Source: Xanthobacteraceae bacterium (lineage in GTDB: Bacteria; Pseudomonadota; Alphaproteobacteria; Rhizobiales; Xanthobacteraceae). From it: a stretch of 8,799 nucleotides of DNA. Below the pieces are notes generated by a model. It did no database searches. It was not told the origin of the DNA and saw only the letters and a list, made by a program, of their open reading frames with translations. Where the stretch lies: contig JASHXX010000055.1 of the NCBI GenBank assembly GCA_030043335.1, positions 1-8,799 on the forward strand, in the 5' to 3' direction. The position numbers and the translations under genes were made by a program. This document shows, in pieces, positions 1 to 5,110 of the stretch (position 1 is its first letter; the number at the start of each line of letters is the position of its first letter).

Positions 1-11
1 CCCATTGGACG

Positions 12-233
12 TCATCTGCGAAGGTCTTCCCATCGCTGCGGGTGCCGCACGTCGTATTTGCTGGCGACTTCTTTGAAGCGCCGCTCCCAAACATGTTCAA
101 ACAGCACAATGACCGTCGAGTGATCGGCAGGCAGCTTTTGCGCTATGCGCTGGATGTCGCCGGCGGAAAGGCCAAAATCGCCAGCGGCCGCCGCGCGGAT
201 CGCTGCTTCAGCTGCGGGTCTATTACGGCGCCT
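12..233 (-). pseudogene. 3' remnant of a gene, possibly DUF6325/DUF1269-like
   Basis: One minus-strand frame runs without a stop for about 74 codons and ends at TGA 14-12. It reads like real protein: an Ala-rich helix, then SAGDIQRIAQKLPADHS, then VIVLFEHVWERRFKEVASKY. The pattern 'LP(A/N)(D/G)S-x-(A/V)-(I/L)-hydrophobic-EH-x-W-x-x-x-(F/L)-(K/R)' resembles the C-terminal end of DUF6325/DUF1269-type proteins, which are usually about 130-190 residues. No ATG, GTG or TTG usable as a start lies near its 5' end, and an in-frame TGA sits at 236-234, so the N-terminal part is missing. It directly follows the stop of the DUF4239 gene. The last residues after SKY may already be degenerate. The family name is a similarity judgement from memory; that the frame was once coding is more secure. 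Confidence 0.4.
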
Positions 234-996
234 TCAGCGATTGCGCGAGCGCGATCAGGTTCACCGGCACCACGCGAATAACTCCGCCACGCGGGCTGTC
301 GATATCGGCAATGAGCAGGAACGAAATCGAGACGACGATCGGGATTACGAGAAGCAGCAACGCGCGCTTGCTGCGCTCGCCATAACCAAGCACGAGGTTG
401 CAGGCGATAGCGATCAACCCCATCAGCGCCCAGGCCGCGACCGGAATGCGGTTCCACCACGATGCCTGGGTATAGCCTTGCGCGTTCAGCACGTCGTTCA
501 TGCCGGCGATCACCAGCGCCCGCGCCAGCGTCGCTTGGGCGTCTTCGGCTGGCAAAATGGCGGACCAGAGTTCGGCCTGCAGCTTTGTCGTATCGGCGCC
601 GATCCGACCGAGCTCGCGCTGGTCGGCGGTCTCGTAGAAGGCAATGCGCAGATCGAGATATTTCCTCATCAACGCCCGCGCTTTTGCGACGCTTTCCGCC
701 GGCAACAAATCAATGCGCAGATACTCGGTGCCGATCGCATTGGCCTCGGCCTCCTCATAGTTCTTGCGTTGATCGTAACGCGTGACCGCCATCGAAAAGC
801 TGAAGCCAATAATCAGCGCCAGCAGGGTGAGAATGGCCACCTGAACGGTGTTGAGGTCCTCGCGCTCATCTTTGCTGATCGGCCGGACGTGCCGATGCAC
901 GAACTCGCCGAAATAGGCCGCAAGCCATTGCGCAACGAGGGAGAAACAGAAGACGCCAACCGGGCTGTCGAAAAGATTGCCAAAAGAATTGCTCAT
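223..996 (-). CDS. DUF4239 (bestrophin-like) integral membrane protein
   Basis: A 257-residue inner-membrane protein of unknown function. Four hydrophobic segments are visible at about residues 12-29, 50-72, 184-204 and 211-231, in two pairs separated by a soluble helical stretch. After the second segment comes RYDQRKNYEEAEANAIGTEY (about 73-92), then LRIDLLP. After the fourth comes DIDSPRGG (231-238). Both are hallmarks of the DUF4239 family, and the length is normal for it, so the gene looks intact. The start is ATG 996 with only a weak GGA-type ribosome site. It lies 49 bases after the acetyltransferase gene on the same strand and could be cotranscribed with it. The bestrophin link is a distant family relation; ion-channel activity is not shown here. 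Confidence 0.85.
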   Translation of the reverse strand: MSNSFGNLFDSPVGVFCFSLVAQWLAAYFGEFVHRHVRPISKDEREDLNTVQVAILTLLALIIGFSFSMAVTRYDQRKNYEEAEANAIGTEYLRIDLLPAESVAKARALMRKYLDLRIAFYETADQRELGRIGADTTKLQAELWSAILPAEDAQATLARALVIAGMNDVLNAQGYTQASWWNRIPVAAWALMGLIAIACNLVLGYGERSKRALLLLVIPIVVSISFLLIADIDSPRGGVIRVVPVNLIALAQSLKAP

Positions 997-1045
997 GCGA
1001 CCGTCCGTGTTGGCATGGGTCGAGCCACACGGCCACCCTGCCTCT

Positions 1046-1567
1046 TCAGGTAAACCGCATCGTCAGGTGCACCGTTCCGGAATCGCGCTTGACGCTGACC
1101 CGCAGGCCGCTTCTTTCAAACACCTTCAGCATCGCTACGTTCTCGGGCAGGACATCGGCGACGAGTTCTTGCACGCCAGTTTCGCGGGCGATCGCTGCGA
1201 GATGGCGCATCAGCACCGTCCCGATTCCCTGCCCCTGATACTGGTCGACGATGGCGAAGGCCACCTCAGCCCGTCCGGGCTGCGACACGATATAGCGCCC
1301 GCCGCCGGCGATGACGGGTCGGCTGCCTTCCTCCACCACCGCAACCAAGGCGACATGATTGACAAAATCGACGTTCAGAAAGAATGCCGTTTCCGCTTCG
1401 CTGAAATGGCGGCGAACGCCGAAGAAGCGGCGATAAAGGGACTGCGTGCTGGTGCGGCCGACGGCCGCCAGCATGGCGTCGCGATCTTGCGGCCGCAGCG
1501 CGCGGATTTCCACGCGGCGGCCGTTGCGCAGCGATTCAGTTGCCGAATACTCCGCGGCCTTTGGCAT
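1046..1567 (-). CDS. GNAT-family N-acetyltransferase
   Basis: A 173-residue single-domain acetyltransferase expected to move an acetyl group from acetyl-CoA to an amine in the cytoplasm. The N-terminal part contains SLYRRFFGVRRHFSEAE (about 43-59), typical of GNAT domains related to protein acetyltransferases of the Pat/acyl-CoA-synthetase-linked group. Motif A, the acetyl-CoA pyrophosphate loop, is QYQGQGIG (about 109-116) on the strand/helix 'VAFAIVDQYQGQGIGTVLM'. Downstream, LPENVAMLKVFERSG (about 140-154) is the usual motif B region with a conserved Asn. I chose ATG 1567 over an in-frame TTG at 1576 because a GGAGAG ribosome site lies about 9-11 bases before the ATG but would abut the TTG. 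The substrate is unknown. There is no fused NDP-forming synthetase domain, so it is a stand-alone enzyme. Confidence 0.9.
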   Translation of the reverse strand: MPKAAEYSATESLRNGRRVEIRALRPQDRDAMLAAVGRTSTQSLYRRFFGVRRHFSEAETAFFLNVDFVNHVALVAVVEEGSRPVIAGGGRYIVSQPGRAEVAFAIVDQYQGQGIGTVLMRHLAAIARETGVQELVADVLPENVAMLKVFERSGLRVSVKRDSGTVHLTMRFT

Positions 1568-1673
1568 GATCGGCAACTCTCCAGCCTAAGCTCGCAAGGA
1601 TACCAGACGTTGACTCCAATCTGAGCATTTGCGTTGTGAAATCAGGGCGGCGGGGCGCGCGGCGGTGCCGGCC

Positions 1674-2093
1674 TTATCGCGCCGCCTTTTTCGCGATCAG
1701 CCGGTTGAGTTGCGACAGTAGCGCCGCGTCGCTGAACGGCTTCTCCAGCATGACCGTGCCCTCGATCGACGGCAGCGGAAAAAATTCAAATGAGCCGGAC
1801 AGCATCACCACCGGCACACCTTGCTCGCGCAGCCGCGCAATCAGGCCGAAGGAGTGTTCGCCGCCGCGCAGATGAAAGTCGACGAGAGCGACGTCGGGCA
1901 GGCGCTGGCCGATCAGGCTCATCGCTTCGGCGCTGGTCGCCGCCGGCCCGGCGACGTTCGCCCCCCAGGACTCCAGGAGCTTGCGCACCGCTTCGCCCAC
2001 ATCCCGCGAGTCCTCGACTAAGAGAACGTTGAGGCCTTTGAGATCATCGAATGATCCACCGCCGGACGGCTCGTGATCGCTCGGCACCGACAT
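1674..2093 (-). CDS. stand-alone response-regulator receiver protein
   Basis: A 139-residue protein made of a single CheY-like receiver domain after about 20 flexible, Gly/Ser-rich residues. The phosphorylation machinery is complete: acidic pair E27-D28 in LLVEDSRD, phospho-acceptor D72 in VALVDFHLRGG, switch Ser S99 in VVMLSGS, and K118-P119 in LEKPF. There is no DNA-binding or enzymatic output domain, so it should act by binding a partner or as a phosphate relay. No histidine kinase lies next to it in this window, which makes it an orphan. Such receivers are common in Bradyrhizobium and relatives, often as partners of hybrid kinases. The start ATG 2093 follows an AAGG element about 10 bases upstream. 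Confidence 0.9.
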   Translation of the reverse strand: MSVPSDHEPSGGGSFDDLKGLNVLLVEDSRDVGEAVRKLLESWGANVAGPAATSAEAMSLIGQRLPDVALVDFHLRGGEHSFGLIARLREQGVPVVMLSGSFEFFPLPSIEGTVMLEKPFSDAALLSQLNRLIAKKAAR

Positions 2094-2163
2094 CGCATGT
2101 CGCCTTCAGGACATGGTTTCGCTCTGGCGCATCATGGGCACTGGCGCGTGCCAAGCCAGGTGT

Positions 2164-2556
2164 TCACCGCTTTTTCTGCTCCTTGGCTCCGTCAGGCGGA
2201 ACCTGGATTTTCATCGTTTTGACGTCCCGCGCCATCTCCAGACACGTGATAAGTTCGGTGTAGCTCGATTCTCCTCCCATCTTGGTCTCGGCTACGCAAT
2301 GTTTCCGGTCTTCCGGAGCAAAGCTCGACCACACCTTTTGCAGCTGCACGCGGTCTTGTCGTTCACTCTCCATGCACCGCTCAAACCCGACCGATGGCTC
2401 GCCGCCCGCCAGAGGGTCCTGCGATTGGCTGGCTATGCCGCGGCAGAGCTGCTCGACGTTGAGCGTGGGCGGCTCGTCCGCTCGGGCGCCCAGCGCCGGG
2501 ATCATGACGGCGGCAAGGGCGGCGATGGTCGTCAAACAGCGCATCTTGGTCACCAT
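2164..2556 (-). CDS. secreted four-cysteine protein of unknown function
   Basis: A 130-residue protein with a clear Sec signal peptide: basic start, hydrophobic stretch LTTIAALAAVMIPALG, and a likely cut after ARA (about residue 26). The mature part has four cysteines (C38, C61, C87, C105), enough for two disulfides in the periplasm. Recognisable stretches are LCRGIASQSQDPL, GFERCMESER, HCVAETKMGGESSYTELITC and LEMARDV. I remember this pattern from a small uncharacterised family frequent in Bradyrhizobium and relatives. The tail (from about 112) is charged and low in complexity, ending KEQKKR. ATG 2556 is used here; an in-frame ATG at 2544 (MRCLTT) is equally possible and has a GGTGA element before it. 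A FixK/FNR-like site lies about 80-95 bases upstream. Confidence 0.8.
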   Translation of the reverse strand: MVTKMRCLTTIAALAAVMIPALGARADEPPTLNVEQLCRGIASQSQDPLAGGEPSVGFERCMESERQDRVQLQKVWSSFAPEDRKHCVAETKMGGESSYTELITCLEMARDVKTMKIQVPPDGAKEQKKR

Positions 2557-2603
2557 TGGTTAGCGAATGCGGGACGCCTGATCGATCCCGCGCAATACTT
2601 GTT

Positions 2604-2609
2604 AGTATA
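2604..2609 (-). promoter_or_regulatory. possible -10 element (TATACT) for the secreted-protein gene
   Basis: The minus strand reads TATACT here, one base from the sigma-70 consensus, about 50 bases before ATG 2556. The hexamer 17 bases upstream (TAAAGT) is a poor -35, which would fit an activator-dependent promoter. The nearest candidate activator site (2638-2651) is about 6 bases too far for textbook class II spacing. TATACT lies in a small inverted repeat, ATACT-TGTT-AGTAT. Confidence 0.25.
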
Positions 2610-2623
2610 GCCGCTGGGTCCGG

Positions 2624-2648
2624 GGAACTTTATCGCATTGATGTCGGT
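2624..2648 (+). promoter_or_regulatory. EcfG-like promoter match, GGAAC-N16-CGGT
   Basis: GGAAC at 2624-2628 is followed 16 bases later by CGGT at 2645-2648. The alphaproteobacterial general-stress sigma factor EcfG recognises GGAAC-N16/17-CGTT, so there is one mismatch. It points into the plus strand, where I see no convincing gene until the DUF2252 remnant near 3236. It may therefore be chance, or may drive an untranslated transcript. Confidence 0.2.
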
Positions 2649-2651
2649 CAA
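2638..2651. promoter_or_regulatory. FixK/FNR-like binding site, TTGATGTCGGTCAA
   Basis: The 14-base sequence matches TTGA-N6-TCAA exactly and TTGAT-N4-ATCAA with one mismatch. These are the recognition patterns of FNR and of FixK-type regulators in rhizobia. It sits in the gap between the secreted-protein gene (start 2556, minus) and the zinc-ribbon gene end (2790). Its centre is 2644.5. A TATACT -10 candidate lies 28 bases downstream on the minus strand, against about 22 expected for a class II site. Confidence 0.35.
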
Positions 2652-2789
2652 TCATGTCAAGGGGGTCCGCGCCGGGACTGTTTTCCCAGGCTACGCCCAC
2701 GCCGCGCGCACTCGGGCGCAGACGCCCGTTCCCGCCCGGGCGCAAAATTGATGTCCAGCAGCCGAGCGGCGCAGTGAGCCGCGACCGCT

Positions 2790-2996
2790 TCAGTTCGATA
2801 TCGGTTTCACCGGAATGTAGGCGGAGGTCTCGAACTCGAAGCCGCAGGCCTCGCAGCACCAGATGTTGCGGACGCAGCGGTCGCTCACGCGCTCCGACCA
2901 TATGGCGGCAACGACGTAGGCAGCGCAATTCGGACAAAGATGAAGCGGCTTTGCGCTCGCGCCGCCAACGCGTGGTGCCCGCTCCAGACTATCCAT
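2790..2996 (-). CDS. small zinc-ribbon protein (68 residues)
   Basis: A 68-residue cytoplasmic protein with two cysteine knuckles: C21-P-N-C24 and C48-E-A-C51, followed by G-F-E-F. C41 and C47 add further cysteines. This is a zinc-ribbon arrangement found in many short uncharacterised proteins of Bradyrhizobium and relatives; the role is unknown, with DNA or protein binding the usual guess. The open frame continues upstream to 3407, but the start is well defined: ATG 2996 has a perfect GGAGG (3007-3003) six bases before it, and the upstream extension is Arg/Pro/Ser-rich nonsense antisense to the DUF2252 remnant. A palindrome, a candidate promoter and a 7-bp hairpin lie in the 80 bases before it. 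A second zinc-ribbon gene of the same style is at 4460-4690. Confidence 0.75.
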   Translation of the reverse strand: MDSLERAPRVGGASAKPLHLCPNCAAYVVAAIWSERVSDRCVRNIWCCEACGFEFETSAYIPVKPISN

Positions 2997-3013
2997 GGGA
3001 CGCCTCCATCGCG

Positions 3014-3031
3014 TCCCGACACCCGTCGGGA
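3014..3031 (-). promoter_or_regulatory. 7-bp hairpin in the 5' leader of the zinc-ribbon gene
   Basis: TCCCGAC (3014-3020) and GTCGGGA (3025-3031) pair perfectly around a 4-base loop, GGGT on the minus strand. The hairpin ends six bases before the GGAGG ribosome site. It could stabilise the mRNA 5' end or affect ribosome access. No run of T follows on either strand, so it is not a terminator. Confidence 0.4.
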
Positions 3032-3034
3032 TGG

Positions 3035-3062
3035 ACGGTATCCGGGCCCGGTCCGTGGTCAA
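3035..3062 (-). promoter_or_regulatory. candidate promoter TTGACC-N16-TACCGT for the zinc-ribbon gene
   Basis: On the minus strand a -35 of TTGACC (3062-3057, five of six consensus bases) is followed after 16 bases by TACCGT (3040-3035, three of six). The predicted start of transcription is near 3028, about 32 bases before ATG 2996. The weak -10 is normal for GC-rich alphaproteobacteria. Confidence 0.35.
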
Positions 3063-3077
3063 GTCAGCAATGCTGAC
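3063..3077. promoter_or_regulatory. 15-base palindrome GTCAGC-AAT-GCTGAC, candidate operator
   Basis: Two perfect 6-base arms around AAT abut the -35 element at 3057-3062. The centre (3070) lies about 42 bases upstream of the predicted transcription start, where class II activators commonly bind. The regulator is not identifiable. Confidence 0.35.
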
Positions 3078-3235
3078 ATATGCGCATGAGCGGTGGAAAA
3101 CGCGCGGCCGGCGTTTTCGAAGACTCGCCCGCCGAACGCGTTTTGCCGTGCAACTCGAATCCGTCGAATTCGATCGGATCTGCAAGAGCCGTGACAAGGC
3201 TTCAGAGGGTTGCGCCGCGCCCGGCGCGCGCCGAA

Positions 3236-3545
3236 CGCTACGCGATGGCGGAGAGGCTGCGTAAGAAGTGCGGGCCGAGCTCCCAAGCCGAATCGAAGCC
3301 CGCGCACGACCGGTCAGAACCCGTTCAGTTGATGGAGGAAGCCAACAAGGCGGCATTCCTCCCTTCATGCCGCTGCACCACGGTCGCAAGATCGGGTCAA
3401 TGTTCAAGGTTCTATCGGGGAGCGGCGGTCGAGATGGCCGCCGACCTTGCCACCACGCCGGCGACCGGCGATCGTCCAGGCCTGCGGCGACGCCTATCTC
3501 GGCAATTTCCGCGGCTTCGCCACTTCGGAGCGCTCATTGCCTCTA
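3236..3545 (+). pseudogene. DUF2252 gene remnant with at least three frame changes
   Basis: Pieces of one DUF2252 protein can be followed across shifting plus-strand frames. From 3245 (frame 2): MAERLRKKCGPSS, then DRSEPVQLMEEANKA, matching the family's 'GKALRKKVPRSSHA...DRPDPVALLEEQNK' start. Then frame 1 (about 3346-3406): PPFMPLHHGRKIGSMF, matching 'PELVPIRYGRM..SPF'. Then frame 2 (3407-3469): RFYRGAAVEMAADLATTPATG, a very typical DUF2252 stretch. Then frame 3 (3471-3539): VQACGDAYLGNFRGFATSER, the family's 'CGDAHLxNFG.FASPER' motif. Similarity stops right after ERSL, where 'LVFDINDFDET' would follow; intact proteins run to about 400-450 residues. The gene is therefore both frameshifted and cut off. 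DUF2252 proteins have a kinase-like fold of unknown function. Family quotations are from memory. Confidence 0.75.
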
Positions 3546-3802
3546 AGGCTCATCATAGCAATAGTTTTCAAAAGACTATTTTGACGGCATGGCTCAGGTT
3601 GTCGCGGAGCTAGCGTTCCTCGTTTGCGTCCGCACTGGTTAGGCGATCCGTCTGCTCCTACGGACGATGCGATTTGTCTCATGCACAATGGGACTGGGCG
3701 GAAGGCTGGTCCTACACTTCCTGTTAAGCGGAAGTGCCCACAATAAGGCGCAGGCAGCGGTGTTGAGACTGCTGCAAACCGTTGACCTTTAGGCTGCCTC
3801 CA
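3546..3802. other. gap with no recognisable gene
   Basis: Apart from the hairpin at 3560-3580, I see little. A small inverted repeat TCCGT-CTGCTCCT-ACGGA near 3646-3663 exposes CUCCU in its loop. A 34-codon plus frame runs 3688-3792 (MGLGGRLVLHFLLSGS...), ending 10 bases before the next candidate start. It has no ribosome site and no family resemblance. Confidence 0.4.
3560..3580. repeat. AT-rich hairpin at the end of the DUF2252 remnant
   Basis: AATAGTTTT (3560-3568) and AAGACTATT (3572-3580) form a 9-pair stem with one G-U wobble and a CAA loop, followed on the plus strand by a short T run. It begins 15 bases after the last recognisable DUF2252 residue and differs in composition from its GC-rich surroundings. 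It could be a weak terminator or a scar of the event that removed the gene's 3' part. Confidence 0.4.
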
Positions 3803-3949
3803 ATGGACGAAGCTGCAACGTTACGGCTTTTGGGGTGGACTATCGGCGGCATTATAGGCGCAGTGTTCGTCCTCAACGCCATTGCGTTGTCCCTCATCTC
3901 ATTTCGCCCACCAGGGCGCAGGGCTTGGGCGTCTACCACCAGAGGGTAG
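3803..3949 (+). CDS. candidate 48-residue single-helix membrane protein
   Basis: The frame from ATG 3803 to TAG 3949 gives a short N-terminus (MDEAATLRLLG), one hydrophobic helix (WTIGGIIGAVFVLNAIALSL, residues 12-31), then a basic tail SFRPPGRRAW. This acidic start, single helix and positive C-terminus make a credible small inner-membrane protein with a cytoplasmic tail, a type common in Bradyrhizobium. Against it, no clear ribosome site precedes the ATG (only AGG about 10 bases away), and the last 17 bases overlap the opposite-strand candidate at 3933. Function unknown. Confidence 0.45.
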   Translation: MDEAATLRLLGWTIGGIIGAVFVLNAIALSLISFRPPGRRAWASTTRG

Positions 3950-4106
3950 AGCACGGCTGAGCGTGCGGCCGCCCTTTGGACCAGACAACCAGCGTTCGGG
4001 AGTGGTCTACAACAGACGACTGCGGACGCGGGTTCAACCCAAAGGCGGCGGCACTGACCGCCAACGCGAAGCCCACCGCCGCGAAGACAAAGATCATCTT
4101 GGTCAT
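3933..4106 (-). CDS. candidate small secreted protein (57 residues)
   Basis: From ATG 4106 the product starts MTKMIFVFAAVGFALAVSAA, a textbook Sec signal peptide, followed by AFGLNPRPQ and about 28 residues without recognisable features. Alternative in-frame ATGs lie at 4118 (MKHAM) and 4127; the 4118 start has a GAGAAGA directly before it. Small rhizobial exported proteins with an 'ALNPQP' stretch just after the signal are familiar, so the N-terminal half looks real. The C-terminal part (TLVVWSKGRPHAQPCSTLWW) is not typical and may reflect a past frameshift. It converges with the 48-residue candidate on the other strand, with stops overlapping by 17 bases. Confidence 0.4.
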   Translation of the reverse strand: MTKMIFVFAAVGFALAVSAAAFGLNPRPQSSVVDHSRTLVVWSKGRPHAQPCSTLWW

Positions 4107-4247
4107 GGCGTGCTTCATTCTTCTCATGGCCCGACGGACCCGAGAATAGGATAGCCAGCGCCGCCCGGTAGTCAGTGATGTGCGGCACAGGCCACGCAAC
4201 AGCGACCCGGTCACAAATCATGACCCAGCGATGGCCTTGCGCTGATC

Positions 4248-4463
4248 TCAAGCGTCACGGCGCGCGCTGAGGCCGGCGATGGTCCAACACACCTCCATTT
4301 TCGTCGCTTCTTCGAGAAGCTGATCAGTGAGATTTATCAAATCTCTACGTCGAGGATTGTCCGCGGCACATAAAAGTGCGGCTGTCCAGTTTGTCTGGGC
4401 CAACTCGACCATCTCCCGAAGCGGAATTTCCAGGTCAATCAGAAACCGGTTAGGGATCGTCAC
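4248..4463 (-). CDS. 71-residue protein of unknown function, coupled to the zinc-ribbon gene
   Basis: The start is GTG 4463, whose bases form GTGA with the stop codon of the upstream zinc-ribbon gene. This 4-base overlap is typical of translationally coupled operon partners. A GGGGAG element lies about 10 bases before the GTG. The product is predicted mostly helical and soluble: IPLREMVELAQTNWTAALL, then DNPRRRDLINLTDQLLEEA, with an amphipathic Leu pattern in the second helix. No signal peptide or membrane segment is seen. I do not recognise the family. The frame stays open upstream to 4556, but that part is antisense-like sequence inside the zinc-ribbon gene, and the coupling argues for the GTG. 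Confidence 0.55.
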   Translation of the reverse strand: MTIPNRFLIDLEIPLREMVELAQTNWTAALLCAADNPRRRDLINLTDQLLEEATKMEVCWTIAGLSARRDA

Positions 4464-4690
4464 CTCTGATGCGCTCCCCACGCAGCCTTGAATGGATGAG
4501 GAGGTACATCGGAGGGGAGGGGAGGCTCGCATTCTTCGATATGGAACACGCCGCATGCTTCACATTCAAACGTGCACAGGTCGGGCAATCCCGCGAAACG
4601 CTGCGTTCTGCGGATCAGTCGCATCTGTCGAGCGCAGCTTGGGCACTTCGGCCGCGTAGGCGCGGCGCTGGTAGCGCGTTCTTCGTTCAT
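4460..4690 (-). CDS. small zinc-ribbon protein (76 residues)
   Basis: Two knuckles, C16-P-S-C19 and C43-E-A-C46 followed by G, flank the stretch RQMRLIRRTQRFAGLPDLCT. This is a pattern I associate with a common Bradyrhizobium zinc-ribbon family of about 60-80 residues ('MRL-x-RRT-x-RF-x-GLPDL-x-x-FEC-x-x-CG'). The tail is acidic and proline-rich (EECEPPLPSDVPPHP). Tandem ATGs lie at 4693 and 4690; I prefer 4690, with a weak GGG eight bases ahead, while a TTG at 4732 is unlikely. The stop TGA overlaps the GTG of the next gene, so the pair forms a two-gene unit. Function unknown; metal binding is inferred from the cysteines. Confidence 0.7.
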   Translation of the reverse strand: MNEERATSAAPTRPKCPSCARQMRLIRRTQRFAGLPDLCTFECEACGVFHIEECEPPLPSDVPPHPFKAAWGAHQR

Positions 4691-4828
4691 CATGGAAACC
4701 CGGCTTAGCGCGACTAACGCGCGGGCTGGCAATTTCGCCGGTCATGTGGCGATGAGCGCGCTCGAATAAAGATGCTAATCTTTCGGAGACATGGCCGCGG
4801 AATTAAACTTTGCTAATCTCGGCGCGCT

Positions 4829-4853
4829 TCTCGCAACGTCTATTTTTGCGAGA
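4829..4853. repeat. 8-bp perfect inverted repeat TCTCGCAA-N9-TTGCGAGA
   Basis: Arms at 4829-4836 and 4846-4853 enclose a T-rich 9-base loop. It could fold as a hairpin in RNA from either strand or serve as a dyad operator. There is no T run after it. Confidence 0.4.
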
Positions 4854-4979
4854 TGGCTCTCAGCTGGGCGATGTGGCAACGCCCAAAAGCAATGTGAGCG
4901 TCCTACCCATACCGACGTATAGGTGCCCCGCACGAAGGGACAGTGGAGCGTGACGGAGGACCCGTTCTACGCTTCAGCC

Positions 4980-5090
4980 GTTAGGCAAGCCGTACGGCAC
5001 CCCCGCCCCCGACAAGGCACCCTGCCGTTCGGTGTTGAGCTTTCCGTTTGCGGTCCCCCATCTGACACCCGCGCGGTTCGCTTGCCTAAC
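4980..5090. repeat. 11-bp perfect inverted repeat bracketing 89 bases
   Basis: GTTAGGCAAGC (4980-4990) and GCTTGCCTAAC (5080-5090) are exact reverse complements. Inside are ACGGCA (4994-4999) with TGCCGT (5023-5028), and CCG-TTTG-CGG near 5044-5053, so a branched fold closed by the 11-bp stem is possible. The interior is very C-rich on the plus strand. No target duplication flanks it, which argues against a simple mobile element. An 11-bp repeat at this spacing could occur by chance in a window this size. Confidence 0.4.
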
Positions 5091-5110
5091 ATGAGCTACC
5101 CTCAGCTCAG

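Noticed and set aside
993..1016. An 8-codon upstream frame (MPTRTVA) whose TGA overlaps the DUF4239 ATG
   Set aside because: Short enough to be chance; no attenuator structure or regulatory codon run is visible.
145..1053. A 302-codon plus-strand open frame opposite the DUF4239 gene
   Set aside because: Antisense of a well-supported membrane protein; composition is charged and repetitive and matches no family.
2997..3407. N-terminal extension of the zinc-ribbon frame up to 3407
   Set aside because: The GGAGG before ATG 2996 sets the start, and the extension is low-quality sequence antisense to the DUF2252 remnant.
4865..4890. TGGGCG/CGCCCA arms as a terminator
   Set aside because: Only six pairs and no T run on the exit side of either strand.
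4980..5090. The 11-bp inverted repeat as the ends of a MITE or insertion sequence
   Set aside because: No target-site duplication flanks it and no second copy is seen in the window.
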